Positions 1 through 7,300 of a DNA stretch of 17,642 nucleotides are shown one piece after another (position 1 is the first letter of the stretch; every line of letters starts with the position of its first letter). The position numbers were made by a program, and so were the translations under genes. The stretch covers positions 1-17,642 of the forward strand of contig JBBRGA010000073.1 of the NCBI GenBank assembly GCA_038241115.1. The letters are read 5' to 3'. The notes under the pieces were generated by a model, which had not been told where the DNA came from, searched no databases, and worked only from the letters and a program-made list of their open reading frames with translations. Source of the stretch: JANYJJ01 sp038241115 (GTDB lineage Bacteria; Pseudomonadota; Gammaproteobacteria; Burkholderiales; Burkholderiaceae_C).

Positions 1-372
1 GGCAGCGGCGGCCAATACGTGGCCAACATGGGCGCGCAGTTGGTCAGCCTGAAGTTTGGCCGCGACGATGAATCTGAAGCCGACAAGATTGGCCTCGACC
101 TGGCCGCCCGCGGCGGTTACGACCCGCAGGCGTCGGTCAGGTTGTGGGAAAAAATGGCGGTGGCCAACAAAGGCGCACCGCCCCAGTGGCTGAGCACCCA
201 CCCAGCCGGGGCCACGCGAATCAGAGACCTGCAGGCCAACATCCCCGACGTGGAAGGCCTGTACGCACGCGCTGAAAAACCCAGGCGGCGCTTTGAGGCG
301 GCTAAAAACTCAGCTCCGAGATCAGACGCGGCCGATACCGATCAAAACGAGACGACCGAGCGGGAGAAGTAG
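1..372 (+). CDS. M48 family metallopeptidase, C-terminal fragment (5' end outside window)
   Basis: The reading frame is open from the first base and stops at TAG 370-372, so only about the last 123 residues are present. The segment GRDDESEADKIGLDLAARGG is typical of the third zinc-ligand region of M48 (HtpX/LoiP/YcaL-like) peptidases: the Glu of the ESEAD stretch should be the third zinc ligand. The HExxH helix would lie upstream, outside the window. The following YDPQASVRLWEKM and LSTHPAGATRIRDLQ stretches match the conserved C-terminal part of periplasmic M48 proteases involved in envelope protein quality control. The last roughly 35 residues are highly charged and probably disordered. The GTG at 19 and ATG at 28 are internal codons, not starts. 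The gene converges on the esterase gene with a 31-bp gap. Family assignment is strong. Which M48 subgroup it belongs to cannot be told from the fragment. Confidence 0.85.
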   Translation, partial: GSGGQYVANMGAQLVSLKFGRDDESEADKIGLDLAARGGYDPQASVRLWEKMAVANKGAPPQWLSTHPAGATRIRDLQANIPDVEGLYARAEKPRRRFEAAKNSAPRSDAADTDQNETTEREK

Positions 373-403
373 TGCCTTCTGCCGCGCCTGCTTCCTACTC
401 ACA

Positions 404-1078
404 TCACCCCAACACCTTCACCAACCAGGCATTCCAGTCGGCCACTTCCTGGGCGCACACCGAATGCGGCATCGGGTAGTCGTGCCACTCGACGTTGTAG
501 CCCAGCGCGACCAGGGCGTCTCGTGAGTCGGTGGCGCGGGCCAGCGCGATGACGGTGTCCTGGCGGCCGTGGACCAAGAAGATCGGCGTGGCGGCGTTGG
601 CCGGGCTGCGCTCGGCGGCGGTTTGCGCGGCCAAGGGCAGGTAGCCTGACAAGCCGACGAGGCCCGCCAATTTTTCGGCGTGGCGCAGGCCGGTCATCAG
701 CGTCATGGCGCAGCCTTGAGAAAAGCCGGCCAGTACGATGCGCGAAGCAGGAATGCCGCTGGCCACTTGCGCGGCGATCACGGCCTCAACGTCGCGTTGC
801 GATGCGCGCAGGCCGGCTTCGTCTTCTTTCTTTTGACCGCCGGGGCTGAGTTCGGCACCGTAAATGTCGTACCAGGCGCGCATCTCGTAGCCGCCGTTGA
901 CGGTGACGGGGCGGATGGGTGCGTGCGGAAACACAAAGCGCACCGCGCCGATGGCGCTGAGGTCGAGCTCTTGCGCAATGGGCACAAAGTCATTGCCATC
1001 GGCGCCCAAGCCGTGCAGCACGATGACGGCGGCGGTGGGATGGGGCGCGGTGTCGATCTGTATGGTTTCTAGGGTCAT
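404..1078 (-). CDS. Carboxylesterase/phospholipase of the alpha/beta hydrolase superfamily
   Basis: A 224-residue protein of the small carboxylesterase family (Abhydrolase_2, acyl-protein thioesterase/P. fluorescens carboxylesterase type), which hydrolyses short-chain carboxylic or lysophospholipid esters in the cytoplasm. LHGLGADGNDF at 21-31 is the oxyanion-hole region. GFSQG at 118-122 holds the nucleophile Ser120. Asp174 in HGRQD and His205 in PMPHS complete the triad. All three are shifted by +6 relative to Ser114/Asp168/His199 of the P. fluorescens enzyme as I recall it. The length is normal for the family and there is no signal peptide. The ATG at 1078 places the N-terminus where the family begins, but its Shine-Dalgarno match is weak (GAAGCG). 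It lies 60 bp downstream of the GST gene on the same strand, so the two are probably co-transcribed. The substrate is unknown. Confidence 0.93.
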   Translation of the reverse strand: MTLETIQIDTAPHPTAAVIVLHGLGADGNDFVPIAQELDLSAIGAVRFVFPHAPIRPVTVNGGYEMRAWYDIYGAELSPGGQKKEDEAGLRASQRDVEAVIAAQVASGIPASRIVLAGFSQGCAMTLMTGLRHAEKLAGLVGLSGYLPLAAQTAAERSPANAATPIFLVHGRQDTVIALARATDSRDALVALGYNVEWHDYPMPHSVCAQEVADWNAWLVKVLG

Positions 1079-1138
1079 GGCGCTTCAGTTGAATTCGAGT
1101 TGAGTGGGCTGAAATGAAAAACGAGGTCTGCTTTCAAA

Positions 1139-1852
1139 TCAACCTGCGAGGCGCTCGTTTTGCGGAAACAGCGCGCGTCGCGCGTCGTCGTCCATTTCTG
1201 TTTTGAAGGTGTGGCGGGTTTTCAGCGCTTCGGCCCTTTGCGCCGCCGGGCGCTGGTTGATTTCGTCCAGCCAGCGCTTCAGATGAGGCAGTTGCGCCCA
1301 GACGTCGGTGCCGCCCAGCACGAACGGCAGGATGCGCGCCCAACCCCACAGTGCGATGTCCACCAAGGTGTAGTGGTCGCCCAGCATGAAGCGGCGGGTC
1401 GACAAGCGCTCGTCGATCAGACGCCAGTGGCGCCATGCCTCGAAGTCGTAGCGGTTGAGCGCGTAGACCTTGGGCTCGGGCGCGACGTGCCTGAAGTGCA
1501 CGCTTTGCCCCGAGTACGGCCCGATGCCGCTGGCAACGAACATCAGCCACGACAGCATCTCGCCGCGCGCAGCCGGTGTGTCCTGCGGCAGGAATTGGCC
1601 CGTTTTTTCAGCCAGGTACAGCACGATGGCGTTGCTGTCGAAGATGGTGACAGCGCCGTCGCCGTCGCCGTCGCCGTCACTGTCAATGAGCGCCGGGCAT
1701 TTGGCATTCGGGTTGACGGCTGTGTACGCGGGCAGGTGCTGATCGCCCTTGCGGGTGTCGACCGGCAGTGCCTCGTAGGGCAGGCCTGCCTCTTCGAGGA
1801 ACAGTGCCACCTTCATCGGATTGGGCGCGAGGTTGTAGAAGAAGCGAATCAT
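1139..1852 (-). CDS. Glutathione S-transferase family protein
   Basis: A 237-residue soluble GST: thioredoxin-fold N-terminal domain (about 1-88) and all-helical C-terminal domain (about 95-220). NLAPNPMKVALFLEE at 6-20 is the active-site start of the fold, VNPNAKCPALID at 43-54 carries the cis-Pro loop, and FDSNAIVLYLAEKTG at about 65-79 is the glutathione gamma-glutamyl site. The frame runs open upstream to 2023, but the start at 1852 is preferred: a perfect AGGAGG lies 8 bases upstream and the family's N-terminus begins at MIRFFYNLAPN. An oddity is the DGDGDGDG stretch encoded by four exact GCCGTC hexamers (plus strand), placed in the hairpin before the FDSNAI strand. Homologues usually have a short, variable Gly/Asp loop there. 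It is first in a likely two-gene unit with the downstream esterase and diverges from the EamA gene. The substrate is not predictable. Confidence 0.93.
   Translation of the reverse strand: MIRFFYNLAPNPMKVALFLEEAGLPYEALPVDTRKGDQHLPAYTAVNPNAKCPALIDSDGDGDGDGAVTIFDSNAIVLYLAEKTGQFLPQDTPAARGEMLSWLMFVASGIGPYSGQSVHFRHVAPEPKVYALNRYDFEAWRHWRLIDERLSTRRFMLGDHYTLVDIALWGWARILPFVLGGTDVWAQLPHLKRWLDEINQRPAAQRAEALKTRHTFKTEMDDDARRALFPQNERLAG
1655..1678. repeat. Perfect hexanucleotide repeat (GCCGTC)x4 inside the GST gene
   Basis: Four exact copies of GCCGTC, followed by a degenerate fifth (ACTGTC, 1679-1684). On the coding minus strand they read GAC GGC repeated, giving alternating Asp-Gly in a surface loop of the GST. 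The period is two codons, so copy-number change would keep the frame. Confidence 0.9.
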
Positions 1853-1860
1853 GAGCGGGG

Positions 1861-1866
1861 CCTCCT
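1861..1866 (-). promoter_or_regulatory. Strong Shine-Dalgarno of the GST gene (AGGAGG)
   Basis: The plus-strand CCTCCT reads AGGAGG on the minus strand, 8 bases before the ATG at 1852-1850. This decides the GST start against the longer upstream frame that would begin at 2023 and run through the repeat-containing intergenic region. Confidence 0.8.
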
Positions 1867-1940
1867 GGGCGCGTTGGGTGGGTGATCGGTGGTGGGGCGG
1901 CGGGGCAGTGGGGCAGCAAGCAACCCGCACGTTGGCGGAT

Positions 1941-1988
1941 TGTTCACCAAGGCGTTCACTGAAACGTTCACTGCAAGGTTCACTGCAG
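1941..1988. repeat. Four tandem 12-bp degenerate repeats between the GST and EamA genes
   Basis: The units TGTTCACCAAGG, CGTTCACTGAAA, CGTTCACTGCAA and GGTTCACTGCAG run head to tail without a gap. The core GTTCAC is invariant and GTTCACTG is shared by three units. The array sits in the 159-bp gap between two divergent start codons (1852 and 2012), 23 bp upstream of the EamA start, where promoters or an operator would be expected. Whether it binds a regulator or is a neutral slippage product is unknown. Confidence 0.85.
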
Positions 1989-2011
1989 GGCGCTGCTCCT
2001 ACCATCAGGCC

Positions 2012-2959
2012 ATGCCAACACACTTGCTCGCAGCCACCCCGGCGCGCACCGCCTTGCTCACGCTGCTGGCCATGCTGGCGTTTGCCGGCAACTCACTGCT
2101 GTGCCGAATGGCGCTGCGCCACACCACCATCGACGCGGCCAGCTTCACCAGCGTGCGGCTGGCCAGCGGCGCGCTGGTGCTGGGGTTGTTGGTGGCCTGG
2201 CGGGACCGCAACCGAATCCGTGAACGTGAACGTGACCGCAACCGTAACCATCACCGAGCCGGCGGGCGTGCAGATGCTGCGCCGTGGTGGTCCGGCGACT
2301 GCTTGTCGGCGCTGGCCCTTTTCGTGTATGCCGCGGCTTTCTCGTTTGCCTACCGCAGCTTGACGGCGGCCACCGGCGCGCTGCTGCTTTTCGGCGTGGT
2401 GCAGACGGCGATGATCGGTTGGGGTTTGTGGCGCGGCGAACGGCTGCGTTGGTTGCAATGGCTGGGCCTGGCCACCGCAAGCGCGGGCCTGTTGGTGCTG
2501 TTGCTGCCGGGGTTGGCAACGCCGTCGCTGGCCAGCGGCGGCTTGATGGCTGCGGCCGGACTGGCTTGGGCGGTGTATTCGCTGCGCGGCCGAGCGGCTG
2601 GTGATGCCACGGCGGTGACCGCGGGCAACTTCATTCGTGCCGCGCCAATGGCGCTGATGCTCAGCGCCGCGCTGTGGCCGCAGGCGCGCTGGGATGGCGC
2701 AGGGCTGGGCTTGGCGCTGGCCTCGGGCGCCATCGCCTCCGGGCTGGGATATGCGGTCTGGTACACCGCGCTGCGTGGGCTCAGCGCCACCCATGCGGCG
2801 GTGTCGCAGCTGAGTGTGCCGGCCTTGGCTGCCGTGGGCGGCGTGCTGCTCATGGGCGAGGTGCTCAGCGCCAATTTGTTGTTGGCTTCGGTGGCCGTGC
2901 TGGGCGGCGTGGCACTGGTGATTTTCGGTCGGCCCAAGAGCCACGGCCAGCGCGTTTGA
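2012..2959 (+). CDS. EamA/DMT-superfamily transporter (inner-membrane exporter)
   Basis: A 315-residue hydrophobic protein with the ten-helix, two-EamA-repeat pattern of drug/metabolite transporters (RhaT/YdcZ-type exporters of small metabolites). The first helix starts near residue 12 (TALLTLLAMLAFAGNSLL), the second near 48-62. The second EamA repeat ends with the characteristic ATHAAVSQLSVPALAAVGG and a final helix to about residue 306, followed by a basic tail (GRPKSHGQRV). The ATG at 2012 gives the normal family N-terminus; the frame is open from 1889, but that extension only translates the 12-bp repeat array. Between helices 2 and 3, residues 64-82 are an unusual basic/acidic run (RDRNRIRERERDRNRNHH), encoded by nine degenerate hexamers. 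This loop is normally short, so it looks like an in-frame expansion. The substrate cannot be inferred. The bicupin gene follows on the same strand after 99 bp. Confidence 0.9.
   Translation: MPTHLLAATPARTALLTLLAMLAFAGNSLLCRMALRHTTIDAASFTSVRLASGALVLGLLVAWRDRNRIRERERDRNRNHHRAGGRADAAPWWSGDCLSALALFVYAAAFSFAYRSLTAATGALLLFGVVQTAMIGWGLWRGERLRWLQWLGLATASAGLLVLLLPGLATPSLASGGLMAAAGLAWAVYSLRGRAAGDATAVTAGNFIRAAPMALMLSAALWPQARWDGAGLGLALASGAIASGLGYAVWYTALRGLSATHAAVSQLSVPALAAVGGVLLMGEVLSANLLLASVAVLGGVALVIFGRPKSHGQRV
2203..2256. repeat. Degenerate hexanucleotide array, about 9 units, inside the EamA transporter gene
   Basis: The successive units GGACCG, CAACCG, AATCCG, TGAACG, TGAACG, TGACCG, CAACCG, TAACCA and TCACCG share a period of 6 (consensus close to YRACCG). 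They code for an Arg-X dipeptide pattern in the loop between transmembrane helices 2 and 3. Confidence 0.85.
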
Positions 2960-2982
2960 AGGGGGTGTATGAAGGGGGTGTC
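2957..2982. repeat. 13-bp tandem duplication overlapping the EamA stop codon
   Basis: TGAAGGGGGTGTA at 2957-2969 is followed directly by TGAAGGGGGTGTC at 2970-2982 (12 of 13 identical). The first copy starts with the EamA stop codon TGA and contains a G-rich, Shine-Dalgarno-like run just 3 bases before an ATG at 2969 that is in frame with the cupin gene. Confidence 0.85.
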
Positions 2983-3028
2983 CCGCCACAATCAATGCCC
3001 CAACACGCAAACCACCATGCCGATTTCT

Positions 3029-3058
3029 ACTGAACCGTCCACCACTGAACCGTCCACC
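3029..3058. repeat. Two exact 15-bp repeats just before the cupin start
   Basis: ACTGAACCGTCCACC occurs twice in tandem, ending immediately before the ATG at 3059. If translation starts upstream (2969 or 3017), the copies encode a Thr-Glu-Pro-Ser-Thr repeat. If it starts at 3059, they are 5' leader. Confidence 0.9.
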
Positions 3059-3739
3059 ATGCAGCTGCAGATCAACGCCGACTTTGCGCAGCGCGCGCTG
3101 ATGCGACCCGACGACGCCTGCTGGCAACCATCGCCGCTGCCCGGTGTCGAGCGCTGCATGCTGGACCGAGTGGGCGGCGAAGTCGCGCGCGCAACCAGCC
3201 TGGTTCGGTACGCGCCAGGCTCGCGCTTTGAGCGTCACGTTCACGGCGGCGGTGAAGAAATTTTGGTGCTCGACGGCGTTTTCAGCGACGCCAGCGGCGA
3301 CCACCCTGCCGGCACCTACATGCGCAACCCGCCTGGCAGCGCGCACGAGCCGCAGTCGCGCGACGGCTGCCTGCTCTTTGTGAAACTGCGCCAGTTTGCG
3401 GATGATGATTTGCAACCGGTGCGGATCGAAACCCGCACCGAGCGCTGGCGTCAGGGCCTCGTGCCGGGCTTGTCTGTGATGCCGCTGCACGAGCACAACG
3501 GCGTCTCCACCGCACTGGTGCAGTGGGAGCCCAACACCCAGTTCCATGCCCACATGCACACCGGCGGCGAGGAGATATTGGTGCTTGACGGGGTGTTTCG
3601 CGACGAGTTTGGCGCGTATCCCACAGGCAGCTGGTTGCGCAGTCCGAGGTGGAGCCGGCACACGCCGTTCACCGGGCCGGAAGGGGCGCTGATTTACGTC
3701 AAGGTCGGGCACCTGGTCGCGGATCAGACCGGCGACTGA
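3059..3739 (+). CDS. Two-domain cupin protein (ChrR-like bicupin)
   Basis: A 226-residue protein made of two similar cupin barrels (about 30-115 and 135-218). Each has the HxH-GGEE-H metal-site pattern: His60, His62, Glu66 and His96 in the first; His165, His167, Glu171 and His201 in the second. Both halves share the phrase GGEEILVLDGVF, so the protein looks like an internal duplication. The fold resembles the cupin domain of ChrR anti-sigma factors, but there is no N-terminal zinc-finger anti-sigma domain, so a metal-dependent enzyme or sensor role is open. The start is uncertain. 3059 begins where homologues are expected to begin (MQLQINADF) but has no Shine-Dalgarno. Upstream in-frame ATGs lie at 3017 and 2969, the latter with a G-rich run only 3 bases away. 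Possibly co-transcribed with the EamA transporter. It converges on the hypothetical gene to the right. Confidence 0.87.
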   Translation: MQLQINADFAQRALMRPDDACWQPSPLPGVERCMLDRVGGEVARATSLVRYAPGSRFERHVHGGGEEILVLDGVFSDASGDHPAGTYMRNPPGSAHEPQSRDGCLLFVKLRQFADDDLQPVRIETRTERWRQGLVPGLSVMPLHEHNGVSTALVQWEPNTQFHAHMHTGGEEILVLDGVFRDEFGAYPTGSWLRSPRWSRHTPFTGPEGALIYVKVGHLVADQTGD

Positions 3740-3784
3740 GCAGCGCGCGGCACGGCCGTCCACAGCGCGTCACAGGCGCTGAAC

Positions 3785-4171
3785 TTATCTTCGCTTGGCC
3801 GCGATCATCACGCCCTCGGTGACGCTGTAGCCCCAACTCGCGCAAGTCTCTGGTGCGATGGAATCACGGCCACCTTTCGAGTAGTTGGTCCAGGAGAAAT
3901 GCCCCGACGTGACCGGCGTCATGTTGGTGACCTCAAAGCCTTCTGAGTCCAATTGGTTCAGCGCCTCTTGGGTGTCTGCAGACAGCCGTGCGCCGTCGAT
4001 CACATCTTCCCGATACCCGTCCAGCTCGATCCAACGCCTCTTCTTGGCCATCACCGGCTTCGGTGGGTACGGCGTCGCGCTTTTCTCTCGATCGCGAGAG
4101 GTGGCAAACGGGCCAATCACCTTGATGCGCTCACCGATCCTGTCGGTGCGGTGGCACAGCTCGACCACCAT
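3785..4171 (-). CDS. Hypothetical protein (possible DUF4177-like small domain)
   Basis: A 128-residue soluble protein without signal peptide or membrane segment. The C-terminal half looks like a real folded domain: EALNQLDSEGFEVTNMTPVTSG at about residues 69-90 (numbered from 4171) resembles the 'L-N-x-L-x-x-x-GWE-V' helix-strand of DUF4177-type domains, and the end GYSVTEGVMIAAKRR resembles their final strand. The first 40 residues are Pro/basic-rich and less convincing. Starts: TTG at 4180, ATG at 4171 (chosen) or ATG at 4051 (an 88-residue form starting MAKKRRWIELDG); none has a strong Shine-Dalgarno. It lies convergent to the cupin gene and divergent from the kinase gene. The opposite strand here is an uninterrupted extension of the kinase frame, so one of the two is a shadow. 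The domain-like C-terminus argues for this one. Function unknown. Confidence 0.6.
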   Translation of the reverse strand: MVVELCHRTDRIGERIKVIGPFATSRDREKSATPYPPKPVMAKKRRWIELDGYREDVIDGARLSADTQEALNQLDSEGFEVTNMTPVTSGHFSWTNYSKGGRDSIAPETCASWGYSVTEGVMIAAKRR

Positions 4172-4271
4172 GCCGCTCAAGATTGGTCGTGAGCCGCCGA
4201 TGTTGACAGGACGCAGGAAGCGGTCTGGCGCCGGGAGCAGCGTCGCGCGTCCAGCGCGATCCGCGCAGCCG

Positions 4272-4306
4272 ACACGTTTTCATCATGACCACCTCATATT
4301 TATACA
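4272..4306 (+). promoter_or_regulatory. Possible promoter for the kinase/cyclase operon
   Basis: An AT-rich patch (catatttatacattca, 4295-4310) stands out in the GC-rich gap between the divergent hypothetical and kinase genes. TATACA (4301-4306) or CATATT (4295-4300) could serve as -10 elements. A TTTTCA-like -35 sits near 4277, but the match is poor. Location supports a promoter; the sequence alone does not prove one. Confidence 0.25.
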
Positions 4307-4380
4307 TTCACACCGTGCCCACCACTGTCCTCACAGGCATGGGCCTGGGCGCGATGCCGACCGGATGTCAACGCACATGA
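4285..4380 (+). CDS. Possible 31-codon leader ORF overlapping the kinase start
   Basis: The ATG at 4285 opens a 31-codon frame ending in TGA at 4378-4380. This TGA overlaps the ATG at 4377, one of two candidate kinase starts, in an ATGA arrangement that would suit translational coupling. The product begins MTTSYLYIHTVPTTVLTG and contains two further in-frame ATGs. No Shine-Dalgarno is visible before 4285 and it lies within the suspected promoter patch, so a transcript might start inside it. This may be chance. Confidence 0.2.
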   Translation: MTTSYLYIHTVPTTVLTGMGLGAMPTGCQRT

Positions 4381-7300
4381 GGCGCTGGTTGTCAGTGCTG
4401 CGCGAGCACGCGGCAATCTGGCTGCCTGCGCTGGTGCTGGTGGCCGGCACTGCGGCCGCCTTGGGCAGCGCCGGGTGGCTGCACAGCCGCACCCAGGCCG
4501 AAGCCGAGGCCGACTTCCGCCGCCTGGTGCTGGCCGACTCGGCACAGATCAGCGCGCGTTTTCGCAAACCCGTGTACGGCTTGAGCGGCATGCGCGGCGT
4601 GTACGCCACACACACCACCGTGCAGCGCGACACGTTCAGGCGCCATTTGGATTCGCGCAGCCTGGCGCAGGAGTTTCCCGGCGTGCGCGGTTTCGGCTTC
4701 ATCGAGCGCGTGTCGCGCGATGGGCTCGCCGCCTTCGTTGCCGCCGAGCGCGCCGACGGCGCGCCGCAGTTCGACGTGAGCCAGCTGGAGCGCAAAGGCG
4801 AGGACGACCTTTACGTCATCAAGTTCATCGAGCCCGCCGCGGCCAATGCGGGTGCCCTCGGTTTGGACGCGGCTTCGAGCGGGGCGCGTCGCCAAGCCTT
4901 GCTGCAGGCGCTGGAAACTGGTGAGGCCACCGTCAGCGGCCTGACCACGCTGGTGCAGGACCCGCGCCGCGGCCCCAGCGTGCTGCTTTACCTGCCGGTT
5001 TACCGTGGCGCGGCGAATGGCCCGACGCCTCGGCCCGAGGCCGAACTGCGTGGCCTGGTGTACGCGGCCATCGTGCTGGACGAGCTTTTGGCAGACTTGC
5101 AAAACGCAGCCGCAGACCAACTGCATGTCGAGCTCTTCGACACCGCCAGCGGCACAGCGCAAGGCGCGCTGATGTACGACAGCCACAAATCGCTGGCCGA
5201 TGGCGAGGCGGCCCGCAAGGCGCCGACCGCGCGTTTCGAAATCATTCACATGATCGATCTGCCGGGCCGGACGGTCACGCTGCGCGCGCGCAGCACGCCG
5301 GCCTTCGAGGCGGCAGACCGCTGGAGTGGGCCGTGGGTGCTCGGCTTCGGTGTCTTCGCAGTGAGCTTGCTGATCGCCTTGTTGCTGCGTCAACAGATGC
5401 GCAGCCGCGGCCGCGCCGAAGCGTTGGCACGCAGCATGACGGCCGACCTGGACCGTCTGGCTGTGGTGGCGCGGCGCACCACGAACGCGGTGGTCATCAC
5501 CGACGCGCAGCGACGCATCACCTGGGTCAACGACAGCTTCGAGCAGCTCAGCGGCTACAGCGCGGCCGAGGCGATGGGCCAGTCGCCGGGCGCGCTGCTA
5601 CAGACCGAGCAAACCGACCCGGCCACCGTGCAGGCGATACGGGAAGCGTTGAACGCTCAGCAGGGTTACCGCGGCGAAATTCTCAACCGCAGCAAGACAG
5701 GCCAGTTGTACTGGCTGGGGCTCGACATACAGCCTTTGGTCGACGAGGCGGGCCACTTCACGGGTTTCATGGCCGTCGAGCAGGACATCACGCAGCGCAA
5801 GAACACCGAGCTCGCCATGGCACGCCAGAAGCGAAGCCTGCAAAACATCATCGAAGGCACACAGGTCGGCACCTGGGAGTGGAACGTCGAGACCGGCGAG
5901 GCCATCTTCAACGAACGCTGGGCAGAAATCATCGGCCACACCCTGGCCGACATCGGACCGACCAGCATCGACACCTGGCTGCGTTTTGCCCACCCTGAAG
6001 ATCTGCGCCAAAGCACGCTGATGCTGGAGCGCCACTTCGGCGGCGAAAGCGATGCCTACGAGTGCGAATCGCGCATGCGTCACAAGTCGGGGCACTGGGT
6101 GTGGGTGCTCGACCGCGGCAAGCTGTTCAGCCGCAGCGAGGACGGCCGGCCGCGCTGGATGGCGGGCACGCACATGGACATCACCGAGCGCAAGCAGTCC
6201 GAGGCCGCGCTGCGTGCCAGCCAGTCGTTCCTGAGCCAGACCGGGCGCATCGGCGGCGTCGGTGGCTGGACCCTGGAAATCGCCACGCAGCAGATTGCGT
6301 GGACAGAGGAGACCTGCCGCATCCACGACCTGCCGCCGGGCCACCAGCCGACGCTGGACGAGGGCATCTCGTACTACACCGAAGACGCCAGGCCAGTGAT
6401 CCAAGCTGCGGTGGCGCACAGCATGGCCTCGGGCGAGGGCTTCGACCTTGAATTGCAGATCCTGACCGCCAAGGGGCGCGAAATCTGGGTCCGCGCCGTC
6501 GGCGAGGCCGAGTTTGTTGATGGCCAGGCGGTGCGCCTGGTGGGCGCCTTGCAGGACATCACTGCGCGGCGTGCGCTGGAAGCCGACCTGCGGCGCAACA
6601 ACGAGGTGATGAGCACTGTTCTGGAAAGCCTGCCCTGCGGGCTCAGCGTCTTCGATGCCGACATGAATCTGACCACCTCGAACCGACAGTTGCGCGAGGT
6701 GTTGGCGCTGCCGGACTCGATGTTCAACCAGATGCCGCTGCACTTCGAGGCCCTGGTGCGTCAAAACGCCACGCGAAGTCAGTGCCCCGTTGAGGACCTC
6801 GAGGCCACCGTGCAGGCGACCGTCGAACGCTTCCGCCATTCAGCGCAGCCGCACCAGTTCGAGCGCGTATGGCCCGACGGCGCCGTGCTCGAGGTGCGTG
6901 GCGCCCCGATGCCCGGCGGTGGCTTTGTTTCCACTTACACCGACATCACCGCGCGCAAGCGGGCAGAGGCTGAGGCAGTGCACAGCGCCGAACTGCTGCA
7001 AGGCGCAATCAACGCCATCGACGAGGCCTTCGTCCTTTACGACCCGCAGGATCGGCTGGTGATGTGCAACGAGCCCTACCGGCGCTTCTATGCCGGCGTG
7101 GCCGATTTGATGATGCCGGGCGTGCCCTTTGAGACGCTGGTGCGTGCGGGCGCGGAGCGCGGCGATTACCCGCAGGCCATCGGCCGCGTCGATGAATGGG
7201 TGGCCGAGCGCATGGCGGCGCACCTGGCTTCCAACATCGCGGTGCTGCAGCCGCTGGCGGACGGCCGCATGCTGCGCATCGTCGAGCGCAAGCTGCCCGA

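Noticed and set aside
1941..1988. The 12-bp array as a CRISPR or replication-origin iteron set
   Set aside because: There are no spacers between units, no cas or rep gene nearby, and the setting is an ordinary divergent promoter gap in the chromosome.
2093..3763. 556-codon minus-strand open frame opposite the EamA and cupin genes
   Set aside because: The translation is Arg/Gln/His-rich low-complexity sequence without recognisable motifs, and it opposes two clear genes. It is a GC-bias shadow.
3885..4364. N-terminal extension of the kinase frame by 160 codons
   Set aside because: The extension has no domain or membrane-segment logic before TM1 and lies opposite the domain-like hypothetical protein. 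ATG 4365 or 4377 gives the usual short cytoplasmic lead-in to TM1.
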